DNA from: WTFY01 sp965214675 | Lineage (GTDB): Bacteria; Pseudomonadota; Gammaproteobacteria; UBA4575 | DNA length: 64,000 nt | Assembly: GCA_965214675.1 (NCBI GenBank) | Contig: OZ243969.1 | Span: 992,001-1,056,000, forward strand | Direction of reading: 5' to 3' | In this document: in pieces, positions 53,557 through 63,138 of the stretch | Layout: each line of letters begins with the position of its first letter | Position numbering within the stretch: position 1 is the stretch's first letter | The notes under the pieces: generated by a model | What the model saw: only the letters and a program-made list of their open reading frames with translations | The model's database searches: none | What the model was told of the DNA's origin: nothing | Position numbers and translations under genes: made by a program

Positions 53557-54306
53557 CTACGTGTCTTGATCCGTGCTCGTATGCTTTAGGCTGAACAACT
53601 GTACTTCTTCCTGAAGGTGAGCAATCGTCTGTTGACTCAGGCGGTTACGTGATTCATCGAACACGTCTCCTTGCAGGTATTCGGAGGCTCTTTTTGCTGC
53701 TTCCAGCATGATGTTGAACGCCTTCAGCCCGTTTTCAGGACCTGGCAGACTCATCACAAAACTGATCCCCGGGGTTTCGAACTGATCCATGCCATCCTGG
53801 TCGAACGTCCCTGGCTTGACTGCATTCATTACGCTGTAGATGGCTTTCCTGCCACTGAGACGCTTGACCTTCTTATGGAAGATACGCATGCCGTCGTATT
53901 CAAGGTCAAGCTCCCGGGTAAGGTCTATGATACTGGTGCCTTTGAATGTTCTGGGTCGTCTTGCCATTACATGCAGCACAACCAGTTTTTGTTCTTTGGC
54001 ATCCTGGGTATCTTCTGCCTGTGCACCCCGATCAGACACTTGGGGGGCTGATTCTTCAGTATCCGATGTTTCAACCCGGTCTCCAGGGTAGTTCGGGTTA
54101 TCCCTTATTACCCGTACCGGACCCACGGACTCAATCTCCGGGTTCATCTCGGTATCCAGAGGATTTATCAGGCCTTCCTTGTCGAAATTGAAGTCCTCGA
54201 ATTCCTTTCTTCGGGTTTTGCGCTTTTTGGACCGCGTAAGGAAGTACAGCAAGACCAGAACAGCCAGACCTGCGAAAAACAATCCTATGCGCAACTCGAT
54301 TTCCAT
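53557..54306 (-). CDS. zipA: Cell-division protein ZipA
   Basis: 249 residues. A single TM anchor at the N terminus (IGLFFAGLAVLVLLYFLT) is followed by a basic-acidic linker (RKTRRKEFEDFNFDKEG) and the FtsZ-binding domain at the C terminus (VVLHVMARRPRTFKGTSI through QLFSLKHTS). It tethers FtsZ filaments to the inner membrane. The linker is shorter than in E. coli ZipA (328 residues). Its position after smc and before ligA is diagnostic. Confidence 0.93.
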   Translation of the reverse strand: MEIELRIGLFFAGLAVLVLLYFLTRSKKRKTRRKEFEDFNFDKEGLINPLDTEMNPEIESVGPVRVIRDNPNYPGDRVETSDTEESAPQVSDRGAQAEDTQDAKEQKLVVLHVMARRPRTFKGTSIIDLTRELDLEYDGMRIFHKKVKRLSGRKAIYSVMNAVKPGTFDQDGMDQFETPGISFVMSLPGPENGLKAFNIMLEAAKRASEYLQGDVFDESRNRLSQQTIAHLQEEVQLFSLKHTSTDQDT

Positions 54307-54351
54307 GCAGCGCCTATCCTAAGCTATGTGAGCCGTGTGTACACGATCGTG

Positions 54352-57300
54352 TCATGAAACAGCCTGCATCCCGACTGCTTCCTCGATATCCACAGAAACC
54401 AGCCGTGAAACACCAGGTTCACTCATTGTGATGCCGAGCAACTGATTGGCATACTCCATGGTACTTTTGTTGTGTGTGATCGAAATGAACTGGACCTGCT
54501 TGCTCATGTCCTTCAATAGCTCGCAATAACGCGTGACATTGGCATCATCCAGCGGTGCATCGACCTCATCCAGCAGACAGAAGGGAGCCGGATTCAGTTC
54601 AAACAGGGAGAATACCAGGGCCACTGCGGTCAGCGCTTTCTCGCCTCCGGACATGAGGTGGATGGACGACAGCCGCTTGCCGGGCAGACGCGCCATAATG
54701 GAAATTCCAGTACTAAGCAGGTCGTCCCCTGTCATGACCAGAAACGCTTTCCCGCCACCAAACAATCGCGGAAACATTTCCTGAAGGCGCTGATTGACGC
54801 GGTCAAAGATATCCTTGAAACGATCCTTGGTTTCCTTGTCGATCTTGCGAATGGCCTGCTCCAGCATCTCCAGTGCCTTGCTGAGATCCTCATGCTGTCG
54901 GTCCAGGTAGTCCTTGCGCTCCTGGTGCTCCTCAAAATCACTGATGGCTGCAAGATTGATTGCGCCAAGCCGTGTAATCTTGCGCCCCAGCGCCTGTACA
55001 TGTTCTTCCCAACCCTCCAGTTCCGCATCTCCCGGTAACTGCTCAAGCAGGGATACCATCGAACCCCCGTATTCAGCCAGCTGTTCCTCCAGGGTCGCGC
55101 TGCGGACATGGGCTTCCTGCCATGCCAGCTTTGCTTCGCTCAACTCGTTTTGCAAAGACTCCTCCTTGGCCTGCAGGATAAGTACACTTTCACGTTTTGC
55201 ATGAATCTGTTCTTCCGTCTTCTGCATGACACTGCGTGCTTCAGCCTGGCTGTGCTCAACGTCCACTCGCTGCTCCAAAAGCTCCTTCAGCTGCACATCC
55301 AGGCCCTCGAGTGGTGCGTCGCTCTCATTGACGGAGGCCTGCAGGGATTCATTACGCTGCTGCAGTTGCACAACGTGGTCACGTGCTTTCTCCAAAACTG
55401 CCTGCGCGGCACGCAGTGAGCTCCTGCACGATTCCAGTTCCAGGCTGAGATCATGAATCAATTCACGGTTCTCGGCATCCGTGCCGCGCACGCCTTCCAG
55501 GCCCGATGCAAGAGCATCACGCTGGCCCAGCAAAACTTCCTTCTCACTGCCAAACTCTTCCACGATCTCGACAGCTTGCTCTCTTGACACGGTTGACTGG
55601 CTCATTTCCTCCTGCGCCTGACTGATCTCTCCCTGCAGTTCTTTCAAATATCCCCTGAACTGCTCTTCCTGCTGCTTCAGGTGTTCCCGCTCCTGCTCCC
55701 AAGCCTCCAACTCCGATTGCACTTGGTGATGGTTCTTTTGTGCTTCAGCCAACTGGCTCTGGGCATCCTCTCTTTCCTGTTCGCAAGCCTCCAGTTCACG
55801 TTGCCGGGACTCGAGGTCGGATTCCAGGAGCTGAAGGGTCTTCTGCTTCGATGCAAGCTTCTTCTCGAGTTCGCGGATCTCGGTCTTGCGCTGCAGCACA
55901 CTGCTTTGCTCAACGGCACTTCGTGCCAGCCGCAGCCAGTTATTGCCCATCCAGACACCTTCCCTTGTGATCACCGACTGGCCCGGGCGCAAGCTCTTGC
56001 GCCGTTCCATGGCTTGTTGAAGATCGTCCGCAGTATAAATTTCACCCAGTATCCCGGTAAGATTCACAGGTGCCTGTACGCGGTCGAGTAACGTTCCGCG
56101 AGCCTTGGCTGTTTGAGCTGCCGGAGTCTGGTCCAGCAAGGTCAGGTGACCGCTTTCAATCTGGCTGAACGAGGCCGCGATCTTCTCAATATCCTCCACA
56201 CATACGGATTCGAGATAGCCTCCAAGCACCGTCTCCACTGCCGCCTCCCAGCCTGCTTCGGTCTTGATTGTGTCCATCAGCCGAGGGGCCGAGTGAAGCC
56301 CCCGTTCCTTCAGCCACTGGCCGACTGCCTGGCTTTCCCGGCCAAGGGCCATTTCCTGCATGGCTTGCAAGGATGCGAGCCGGACCTGTGTGGTCTGCAG
56401 ATCTTCACGGGCCTGCGGCACCCTGGAACGAAGATCTTGGACGGTATCGCGGCCCTCGCTTATTTTTTTCTTTACCTCATCCAGGCTGCCGAGAAGTGTC
56501 TGAAGCCTGTTGTTCGTTTGGCTGATACGTGTATTCAGGTTTTGCGTTTTATCGGACCCGCGGCGCTCGATGCACTGATTCAGGCTGTATTCGAGACGCT
56601 CATTTCGATCCTTGAGTTGCTCCAGGTGGGATTCAAGATACTGCATGCGTGAAGTTTCAACTTCCACAGCCTGCATCGGGCCCGCCATTTTAGCCTGCAG
56701 CAATTCCCAGTTTTCCTGCCAGTCCGCCATCTCCGCTTCCGCATCGCCCAGCTTCTCCTGGTTCAGGTCCAGGACCTGACGAGTAGACTCCAGCTGCGGC
56801 TCAATTTCGCGGATCCTGGCCTCCAGCTCCTGTTTTTTGGCCTGCTCATTCTCCAATTCCTGCTTTCCCTTGCGCCAGTCAGCACGCACCTGATCCAGTT
56901 CATCGCTGTAATGACCGCTGATCTCTTTTGCATGGCGAATGGCTTGCTCTACCCGAGAGATCTCTGCATTCAGGCTGTATTTTTTGCCCTGAACCTCACC
57001 GAAGCTTTTCGTTTCATCGGCATGGCGCAACCGCAATTCATCCACTTCGGATTCTGCAGAACGAATGTCTGCAATGACCTTTTCAATTTCTGTCTGCTTG
57101 CGCTCTGCAGACTGTTTCAGTGTTCCAACCTCGTCCTGCTTGGCCTGCCAGCGCAAGGCCAACAGCTCGGCCTTGGCCTGACGTTCCTTTTCCTTCAGCA
57201 CCTTGTAATGTTCAGCGGCCCGGGCCTGTCGCTTCAACTGCCCGATCCGCTTCGTGATCTCGTCAATCACGTCGTTGAGACGATCAAGGTTCTCGCTGGT

Positions 57301-57855
57301 ATGCCGGATCCGGTTCTCGGTTTCACGTCGCCTTTCCTTGTACTTGGAGATACCGGCAGCTTCTTCAAGGTAGACCCGCAATTCTTCCGGTTTCGTGTCG
57401 ATCAGCCTTGAGATCATGCCCTGCTCGATAATCGCGTAGCTGTTGGCACCCAGGCCGGTGCCGAGGAACACGGATACGATGTCCTTGCGCCTGCACTGCA
57501 CGCCATTCAGAAAATATTTTGATGGCCCGTCGCGTGCCACCTGTCTGCGAACAGAAATTTCCGTATAGGCGGCATATTCTCCGCCAAGCCTGCCCTGGCT
57601 GTTATCGAAAACAAGCTCAACAGATGCCTGTCCTGCCGGGCTGCGTGTTGAGGAGCCGTTGAAGATCACATCTTCCATCGTGCTGCCGCGCAGGTGCCGG
57701 CTGCTCTCACCCATCACCCAGCGTACCGCGTCGATAATGTTGGATTTACCGCAGCCGTTGGGACCTACAACCCCCACCATGGAAGATGGGAAGGAAAACG
57801 TGGTCGGGTCCACGAAAGACTTGAATCCCGAAAGTTTTACGCTATTGAGCCGCAT
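54352..57855 (-). CDS. smc: Chromosome-partition protein SMC
   Basis: 1167 residues. Walker A is GPNGCGKSNIIDAVRWVMGE near residue 32; the hinge lies near 520-640 and is flanked by very long coiled coils rich in Glu, Gln and Lys. The C-terminal half has the ABC signature LMSGGEKALTAVAL near 1075 and Walker B FCLLDEVDAPLDDANV. SMC organises and helps segregate the chromosome. Its presence instead of MukB fits many gammaproteobacteria outside Enterobacterales. It is followed by zipA 45 bases downstream and is divergent from queF. Confidence 0.97.
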   Translation of the reverse strand: MRLNSVKLSGFKSFVDPTTFSFPSSMVGVVGPNGCGKSNIIDAVRWVMGESSRHLRGSTMEDVIFNGSSTRSPAGQASVELVFDNSQGRLGGEYAAYTEISVRRQVARDGPSKYFLNGVQCRRKDIVSVFLGTGLGANSYAIIEQGMISRLIDTKPEELRVYLEEAAGISKYKERRRETENRIRHTSENLDRLNDVIDEITKRIGQLKRQARAAEHYKVLKEKERQAKAELLALRWQAKQDEVGTLKQSAERKQTEIEKVIADIRSAESEVDELRLRHADETKSFGEVQGKKYSLNAEISRVEQAIRHAKEISGHYSDELDQVRADWRKGKQELENEQAKKQELEARIREIEPQLESTRQVLDLNQEKLGDAEAEMADWQENWELLQAKMAGPMQAVEVETSRMQYLESHLEQLKDRNERLEYSLNQCIERRGSDKTQNLNTRISQTNNRLQTLLGSLDEVKKKISEGRDTVQDLRSRVPQAREDLQTTQVRLASLQAMQEMALGRESQAVGQWLKERGLHSAPRLMDTIKTEAGWEAAVETVLGGYLESVCVEDIEKIAASFSQIESGHLTLLDQTPAAQTAKARGTLLDRVQAPVNLTGILGEIYTADDLQQAMERRKSLRPGQSVITREGVWMGNNWLRLARSAVEQSSVLQRKTEIRELEKKLASKQKTLQLLESDLESRQRELEACEQEREDAQSQLAEAQKNHHQVQSELEAWEQEREHLKQQEEQFRGYLKELQGEISQAQEEMSQSTVSREQAVEIVEEFGSEKEVLLGQRDALASGLEGVRGTDAENRELIHDLSLELESCRSSLRAAQAVLEKARDHVVQLQQRNESLQASVNESDAPLEGLDVQLKELLEQRVDVEHSQAEARSVMQKTEEQIHAKRESVLILQAKEESLQNELSEAKLAWQEAHVRSATLEEQLAEYGGSMVSLLEQLPGDAELEGWEEHVQALGRKITRLGAINLAAISDFEEHQERKDYLDRQHEDLSKALEMLEQAIRKIDKETKDRFKDIFDRVNQRLQEMFPRLFGGGKAFLVMTGDDLLSTGISIMARLPGKRLSSIHLMSGGEKALTAVALVFSLFELNPAPFCLLDEVDAPLDDANVTRYCELLKDMSKQVQFISITHNKSTMEYANQLLGITMSEPGVSRLVSVDIEEAVGMQAVS

Positions 57856-57907
57856 CTATCCTAGTTCGCCTATAATAGGCAGCCTGATTGAATCAGACTC
57901 AGCAGCC

Positions 57908-58306
57908 ATGACTGACCGCCACACCCATCACCTGGAAACTTTCGAAAACCCGCAGCCTGACGCTGATTATACGATCCGTATGCATATTCCGGAATTCACC
58001 TGTCTATGCCCACTGACCGGCCAGCCCGACTTTGCCGAGTTTCTAATCGAATATGTTCCAGACAAACTATGCGTAGAACTAAAGGCTCTCAAATTGTATA
58101 TGAGCTCTTTTCGAAGCAAAGGCCTATTCCACGAAGCAATAACAAATAGAATTCTAATCGAAATTGCAACTTTGCTAAAGCCTCGATTTATGCGGATTAC
58201 CGCGGACTTCAATGTGAGGGGCGGTATTTACACACAAGTGATTGCCGAACACCGGCAAGATGACTGGGAGCCCAAACCCACGGTAACTCTTCCCAGTCAG
58301 ACATAA
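57908..58306 (+). CDS. queF: QueF: 7-cyano-7-deazaguanine reductase, short form
   Basis: 132 residues from the ATG at 57908. The catalytic cysteine is in FTCLCPLTGQPDFAEF near residue 36, and the NADPH-binding motif ELKALKLYMSSFR (E-S/L-K-x-x-K-x-Y/S) follows near 63, with FHEAITNRI after it. It reduces preQ0 to preQ1 in queuosine synthesis. This is the unimodular, type I size, while E. coli has the longer type. It is divergent from smc, with only about 50 bases between the starts. Confidence 0.93.
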   Translation: MTDRHTHHLETFENPQPDADYTIRMHIPEFTCLCPLTGQPDFAEFLIEYVPDKLCVELKALKLYMSSFRSKGLFHEAITNRILIEIATLLKPRFMRITADFNVRGGIYTQVIAEHRQDDWEPKPTVTLPSQT

Positions 58307-58449
58307 GTATCCTGCCCAACCTCCCGATTTAAAAAGGATCTACAGCAAGAGTGCGAACTGGACAAGGCCCGTGCAGCAGGCGCCTTGCGGTCACAAATGC
58401 GGCGATTCGCAGGCCATTTCGCATGGATATACCCCGCGATCCAGACCGT

Positions 58450-59844
58450 TTATCTTTTTTGCAGGCGTCGTCTGGTGCGCTGCTGCCTGGGCGTGAGCTT
58501 GTTGCGCCTGCCGGCATACGGGTTATCCGGCTGCCTGAACAGCAGTTGAACCGGTGTGCCCGTTAATTGCAGCTTCTTGCGAAAGTAGTTCTCCAGGTAG
58601 CGCTTGTACGACCCGGGAATTCTCGCAATCTGGTTGCCATGGATTACGAACGTGGGAGGACAGGTGCCCATCTGGGTTGCATACTTCAGCCGGATCCTCT
58701 GGTGGCGCACCAGCGGCGGCTGGAATTTTTCCAGGGCACTCTCAAGCAGACGGGTCAAAGTGGACGTGTTGACCTCAATGGCGGCTGCCGCATACGCACG
58801 CGAGACTGCCTGCATCAACTTCGTGATGCCTTCTTTCCTTGTCGCAGAAATGAACTGTTGCTCTGCAAAATCCAGGAATCTCAGCTTGAGTTCCAGACCC
58901 TTTCGTATTGCCTGGTAATCTTCTTCAGAGCAGGCATCGGTTTTATTGACTGCCACAACCAGGGCACGACCGCTATCCAGTATCGTTCCAGCCAGACGCG
59001 CATCCTGCTCGGCAAATTCCTGTGTACCGTCCAGCATGAGGATCACCACCTGTGCCGCCTCGATGGCCTGCAATGTCTTGACTACACTGAATTTTTCAAT
59101 CATGTCGTGAACCCGGCTACGCCGGCGCACGCCTGCAGTGTCAATCAGCTCAAATACCTTGCCCGATCTTTCCACCCGCACCGCAATGCTGTCGCGTGTC
59201 GTCCCCGGTGTATCCGAAGTGATAAAACGTTCTTCACCAAGCAGGGCATTGGCCAGTGTGGACTTGCCCACATTCGGCCTGCCAACAATGGCCACCCGGA
59301 TCGCCGCCGGATCGCCATGGTCAGGGGGTGCCTGAAGGGAGTGTTGGTGGGGAGAAAGTGCGGAGAAAATCTCCCCGACTCCCTTGCCGGTTTTGGACGA
59401 TACTTCAAAAACTGCCTCTGAACCGAGTTTGAAAAATTCACCTGCCAGCTGCCTCGCCTGTTCCAGGTCAGCCTTGTTGACAAGGACGAACACCTTTTGG
59501 CTGGACTGCCTCAGTTTGGCGAACACGTATTCATCCTGGGGCACAAGTCCCTGCTTGCCATCTACCATGAAAAATACGATGTCCGCTTCCTCCACTGCCT
59601 GCCAGGCCTGGGAGGTAATCAGGTGATGAAGACTCTCTTTGGTATCCGTTTTCTCCAGTGGTTCTATGCCGCCTGTGTCGATGACGATATAACGGTCATC
59701 GAACCGGCGCGTAATTCCATAGATTCGATCTCGGGTAAGCCCGGGGCGGTCTGCAACCAGAGCGTCCTTGGTCCGGGTCAGATAATTGAATAATGTTGAC
59801 TTGCCAACATTTGAGCGCCCGACGAGGGCGATAACAGGCTTCAC
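58450..59844 (-). CDS. der: Der (EngA) double GTPase
   Basis: 464 residues with two G domains: G1 motif GRSNVGKSTLFN near 8, G3 DTGGIEP, G4 NKADL; second GRPNVGKSTLANALLG near 190, DTAGVR, NKTDAC. A C-terminal KH-like domain ends in a basic tail. Der is required for 50S ribosome assembly. It is the last gene of the rodZ-hisS-yfgM-bamB-der block. It follows bamB by 134 bases. Confidence 0.97.
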   Translation of the reverse strand: MKPVIALVGRSNVGKSTLFNYLTRTKDALVADRPGLTRDRIYGITRRFDDRYIVIDTGGIEPLEKTDTKESLHHLITSQAWQAVEEADIVFFMVDGKQGLVPQDEYVFAKLRQSSQKVFVLVNKADLEQARQLAGEFFKLGSEAVFEVSSKTGKGVGEIFSALSPHQHSLQAPPDHGDPAAIRVAIVGRPNVGKSTLANALLGEERFITSDTPGTTRDSIAVRVERSGKVFELIDTAGVRRRSRVHDMIEKFSVVKTLQAIEAAQVVILMLDGTQEFAEQDARLAGTILDSGRALVVAVNKTDACSEEDYQAIRKGLELKLRFLDFAEQQFISATRKEGITKLMQAVSRAYAAAAIEVNTSTLTRLLESALEKFQPPLVRHQRIRLKYATQMGTCPPTFVIHGNQIARIPGSYKRYLENYFRKKLQLTGTPVQLLFRQPDNPYAGRRNKLTPRQQRTRRRLQKR

Positions 59845-59978
59845 TTGGTGTTATGACGATCAGGCTGTGACGATTAGCAGCTATTGTAAGGAAAGCACCT
59901 TCTGCTTTGTATTTTATTTGCCCTGCCCAGCCAATGTCCTGAAAGTCCTGGGCCTTACGATGCCCAAAACCATTGAAA

Positions 59979-61184
59979 TCAGGGCTGCTGCAGCACAGTA
60001 AACGAGCCGTTATTTGCAAGCACGCAGACACGTTGGCCAACAACCACCGGCACACTGCTGATCGCATCACGCGTGACCCTGTGCCTACCCACCAGCTGAC
60101 CGTCTTTCTTGGACAGCCAGTGAACGTACCCTTGGCCGTCACCCACTACGATGTAGTCCCCGACCGCTACCGGTGCGGTGAGAATCCGGTACAGCAGCTT
60201 ATCCTGCCGCCACAGGGTGGCCCCGGTCGTCTGGTCAAGTGCCCAGACGCTGTCATTGGTGCCGATGATGTAGGCACGGGATCCATCGGCAGCGACCCCG
60301 GTGTGCGAAGGAAGGTCGCGGGCCCACCTCATTCTGCCGGTCAGTATATCGATCGCAACTGTGCGGCCATTGAAATTTGCGGCATACACCGTATCATCCA
60401 GATAGGCAATGTCTCCATCAATGTCGGCGATGCGCTCCAGCTCCGATCGACCGCTCGGGAACGATACGGCAGTTTTCCACTTCTCTTCCCCATCCAGCAA
60501 GCTGAAAGCCACCAGTTTGCCGTCGTCAAAACCGACCAGCACAGCACTGCCTGCAACTTTGGGAGCGCTTGCACCCTGCAGAGTCAATGGTGGAGGTGTG
60601 CGACTCGCCCGCCAGGCAGTACTGCCGTCGCCAATATCAAGCGCATGGATCGTGCTGTCATTGGTGCGGGCGACAATGACGCCATGCCTGACCTGTGATA
60701 ACGCCAGTACCTTGGTGCCAAGCGGGGTTCTCCACTTCTCCTTGCCATCGGCCGTATCCAGCGCCACGACCCATCCACCCTCAGTGCCGACTGCCAGAAT
60801 CTCCTCACCGCCGTTGACACCCCCTGAAATCGTTTCTTGCAGTTTCACCGACCAGATGCGTTTTCCGTCAAGCAGCTGCCAGGCCTCGATACGATTATCC
60901 GCACCTGCAAGATAAACCGCTCCATCCGCGATATAGGGCCGTAGCTCGGAATAGAGCATTTCCGGCTTGCCGACCGAGTCGCTCCACAATTTCTTCGGGC
61001 GCAGATGATCTGCACCCAGATCAGTGAGTTCAGTGGGCGCCTTCGGGTCCAGTTCAATACCAATCCAGCTTTTGGGTTTGCTCAAAAGCCCACCCGTGTT
61101 ACTGCAGCTGGAAAGCAGCAGAGAGCATGCAAAGACTGCCGGGACAACCGTTAGCACAGAATACTTGTACAGCTTGTTTAACAT
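59979..61184 (-). CDS. bamB: Outer-membrane assembly lipoprotein BamB
   Basis: About 401 residues from the ATG at 61184; an earlier ATG at 61211 would overlap yfgM. Signal segment and lipobox are LLLSSC near residue 22-27. The mature protein is an eight-bladed WD-like propeller: repeats with DGAVYLAGADNRIEAWQLLDGKRIWSVKL, TADGKEKWRTPLGT and QTTGATLWRQDKL-like ends. It is part of the BAM complex that inserts beta-barrels in the outer membrane. Gene order with yfgM and hisS is typical. Confidence 0.95.
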   Translation of the reverse strand: MLNKLYKYSVLTVVPAVFACSLLLSSCSNTGGLLSKPKSWIGIELDPKAPTELTDLGADHLRPKKLWSDSVGKPEMLYSELRPYIADGAVYLAGADNRIEAWQLLDGKRIWSVKLQETISGGVNGGEEILAVGTEGGWVVALDTADGKEKWRTPLGTKVLALSQVRHGVIVARTNDSTIHALDIGDGSTAWRASRTPPPLTLQGASAPKVAGSAVLVGFDDGKLVAFSLLDGEEKWKTAVSFPSGRSELERIADIDGDIAYLDDTVYAANFNGRTVAIDILTGRMRWARDLPSHTGVAADGSRAYIIGTNDSVWALDQTTGATLWRQDKLLYRILTAPVAVGDYIVVGDGQGYVHWLSKKDGQLVGRHRVTRDAISSVPVVVGQRVCVLANNGSFTVLQQP

Positions 61185-61194
61185 GTGATTGGCA

Positions 61195-61818
61195 CTAGCC
61201 TCCCAGGTCATCGCGTTTCATCTGCAGGAACTCCACACCGCTTGCATGCACAGAGTCAAGCGCAAGGTCGTAGGCCTGTTTTGCCTGCTCGATCTCACCC
61301 CGGGCGACCAGAATATCACCCCGGATTTCGTGGACGAGCGCGCTGAACCCTTCAGAAAATTCCTGATTGATTGCAGCCTGCGCATCATCCAGTTTCTGGT
61401 CGGCTAACAATACGCGTGCCAGCCGTATACGGGCGATATCGCGTATCGATGCCTGACCACTGTGCTCGATCACCCAGCGCAAACTTTTTGCTGACGCTTC
61501 CAGGTTCCCTTCCTCGGCCTGCGCCTTGGCTTCATGCAGTGTGGTTAATGCCGCGTAGGGTGTGGATGCATATTCGGTGCGCAGTATTTCAGCCTCTTCC
61601 CTGAAAGAAGCCGCATCACCTGCAATCATGGACCTTTGCACGGATACGAAAATGTCAGAGGCATTCACAGCCTGTTTTTCCTGATACCAGTCCCAACCTC
61701 GCCATCCGCCCAGCGCACCAATGCCGAGTACCACACCGATCATGACTGCGGTGCCATTTTCTTTCCACCAATTTTTCAGCGCCTCTACTTGCTGTTCTTC
61801 AGTTTCGAATTCAGCCAT
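61195..61818 (-). CDS. yfgM: YfgM ancillary SecYEG chaperone-linking protein
   Basis: 207 residues. A single TM segment (AVMIGVVLGIGALGGWRGWDWY near 24-45) follows a short cytoplasmic part, then a helical periplasmic domain of TPR-like repeats (YASTPYAALTTLHEAKAQAEEGNLEASAKSL). YfgM associates with SecYEG and PpiD in E. coli. It lies between hisS (13 bases upstream) and bamB (10 bases downstream), so it is cotranscribed. Confidence 0.92.
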   Translation of the reverse strand: MAEFETEEQQVEALKNWWKENGTAVMIGVVLGIGALGGWRGWDWYQEKQAVNASDIFVSVQRSMIAGDAASFREEAEILRTEYASTPYAALTTLHEAKAQAEEGNLEASAKSLRWVIEHSGQASIRDIARIRLARVLLADQKLDDAQAAINQEFSEGFSALVHEIRGDILVARGEIEQAKQAYDLALDSVHASGVEFLQMKRDDLGG

Positions 61819-61831
61819 AGCTAAGTGACCA

Positions 61832-63103
61832 TTAAGTACCCAGGTATTCGTTTAAATAAGACGCCAGATCTTCACGGGGGATTGTTTCCTGTTCACGCTT
61901 GTCACGTAAATACTTGATCCCGACAGTATCATCCCTCAGTTCATCCTCTGCCAGAATAATGGCAAGCTTCGCATTCGATTTGTCAGCGCGTTTCATTTGA
62001 GTCTTTATGCTGCCGCCGCCGCAGTTGACGACTACAGACAGCGAGGATGCCTGATTACGAAGCTGGTTTGCAATCTCCATCCCTGCCTCAACCGCCTGCT
62101 CACCCATCACCACGAGGTAAGCATCAATTTCCATATCCGAAAACCGGGTTTTTTCGAGCAAGGCCATGATCCTCTCAAGACCCATTGCAAAGCCTGCCGC
62201 AGGATACGGTTTTCCACCGAGTTGCTCAACCAGACCATCATACCGCCCTCCGGCACAAATGGTTGCCTGAGTCTCCAGTTCCGGAACCACCCATTCAAAC
62301 ACTGTCTTGCTGTAGTAATCCAGACCCCGAACCAGGTGCGGGTTGATGCGGTATTCGATTCCTGCAGCATCCAGCAGGGCCTTCAAACCCTCGAAATGCT
62401 CTGCAGACTCCGGGTCCAGATACTTTATCAAGCTCGGGGCATCGCCAATGATATCGGCCAATTCAGGATTTTTACTGTCCAGAATGCGCATGGGGTTGAC
62501 ATGCAAGCGCTGTTTTTCCGAATCGTTCAGTGCGTCTTCGTACTGCTGCAAATAGTCGATCAGTGCCACACGATAGCGTTGGCGGGCTTGCACTGTTCCG
62601 AGACTGTTAATTTCCAGTGAGATCCGGGGCAGGATAGCAAGTTCCTGCCACATGTGCTGGCACATGGTGATCAGTTCCGCATCAATATCCGGCCCGGTGA
62701 GTCCGAACGTCTCAGCCCCAATCTGGTGAAACTGGCGATACCGTCCTTTCTGTGGACGCTCGTGACGAAAAAACGGGCCTCCGTACCAGAGCCGTGCAGC
62801 CTGTCCATACAATAAACCCTGCTGCAGCCCCGCCCGCACGCAACTTGCAGTCCCTTCCGGTCGCAACGTGAGGCTGTCCCCATTGCGGTCCTCGAAGGTA
62901 TACATTTCCTTTTCTACAATATCAGTGACCTCGCCGAGTGACCTGTGGAACAGTTCCGTCTGTTCAAGTACGGGGAGACGTATTTCCTGGTAGCCGAATT
63001 GCTGCAAGACAGCCTGCAAGGTCTGCTCAAGGTTGCGTAACACGCCACTGTCGGGCGGTAGTATGTCATGCATACCGCGAATCGATTGAATTCGCCTGGA
63101 CAT
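61832..63103 (-). CDS. hisS: Histidyl-tRNA synthetase
   Basis: 423 residues. Class II motif 2 is in RPEGTASCVRAGLQQG near 78, the HisA motif is near LVRGLDYYSKTVFEW (residue 258), GGRYDGLVEQLGG near 281 and motif 3 is GFAMGLERIMALL near 302. The C-terminal anticodon-binding domain is present (KLAIILAEDELRDDTVGIKYL). It charges tRNA-His. It follows rodZ by about 36 bases without ispG between them, as is usual in E. coli. Confidence 0.97.
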   Translation of the reverse strand: MSRRIQSIRGMHDILPPDSGVLRNLEQTLQAVLQQFGYQEIRLPVLEQTELFHRSLGEVTDIVEKEMYTFEDRNGDSLTLRPEGTASCVRAGLQQGLLYGQAARLWYGGPFFRHERPQKGRYRQFHQIGAETFGLTGPDIDAELITMCQHMWQELAILPRISLEINSLGTVQARQRYRVALIDYLQQYEDALNDSEKQRLHVNPMRILDSKNPELADIIGDAPSLIKYLDPESAEHFEGLKALLDAAGIEYRINPHLVRGLDYYSKTVFEWVVPELETQATICAGGRYDGLVEQLGGKPYPAAGFAMGLERIMALLEKTRFSDMEIDAYLVVMGEQAVEAGMEIANQLRNQASSLSVVVNCGGGSIKTQMKRADKSNAKLAIILAEDELRDDTVGIKYLRDKREQETIPREDLASYLNEYLGT

Positions 63104-63138
63104 TTATTTTTTCCTGCTGTCTAAATGAAAGTGGCGGC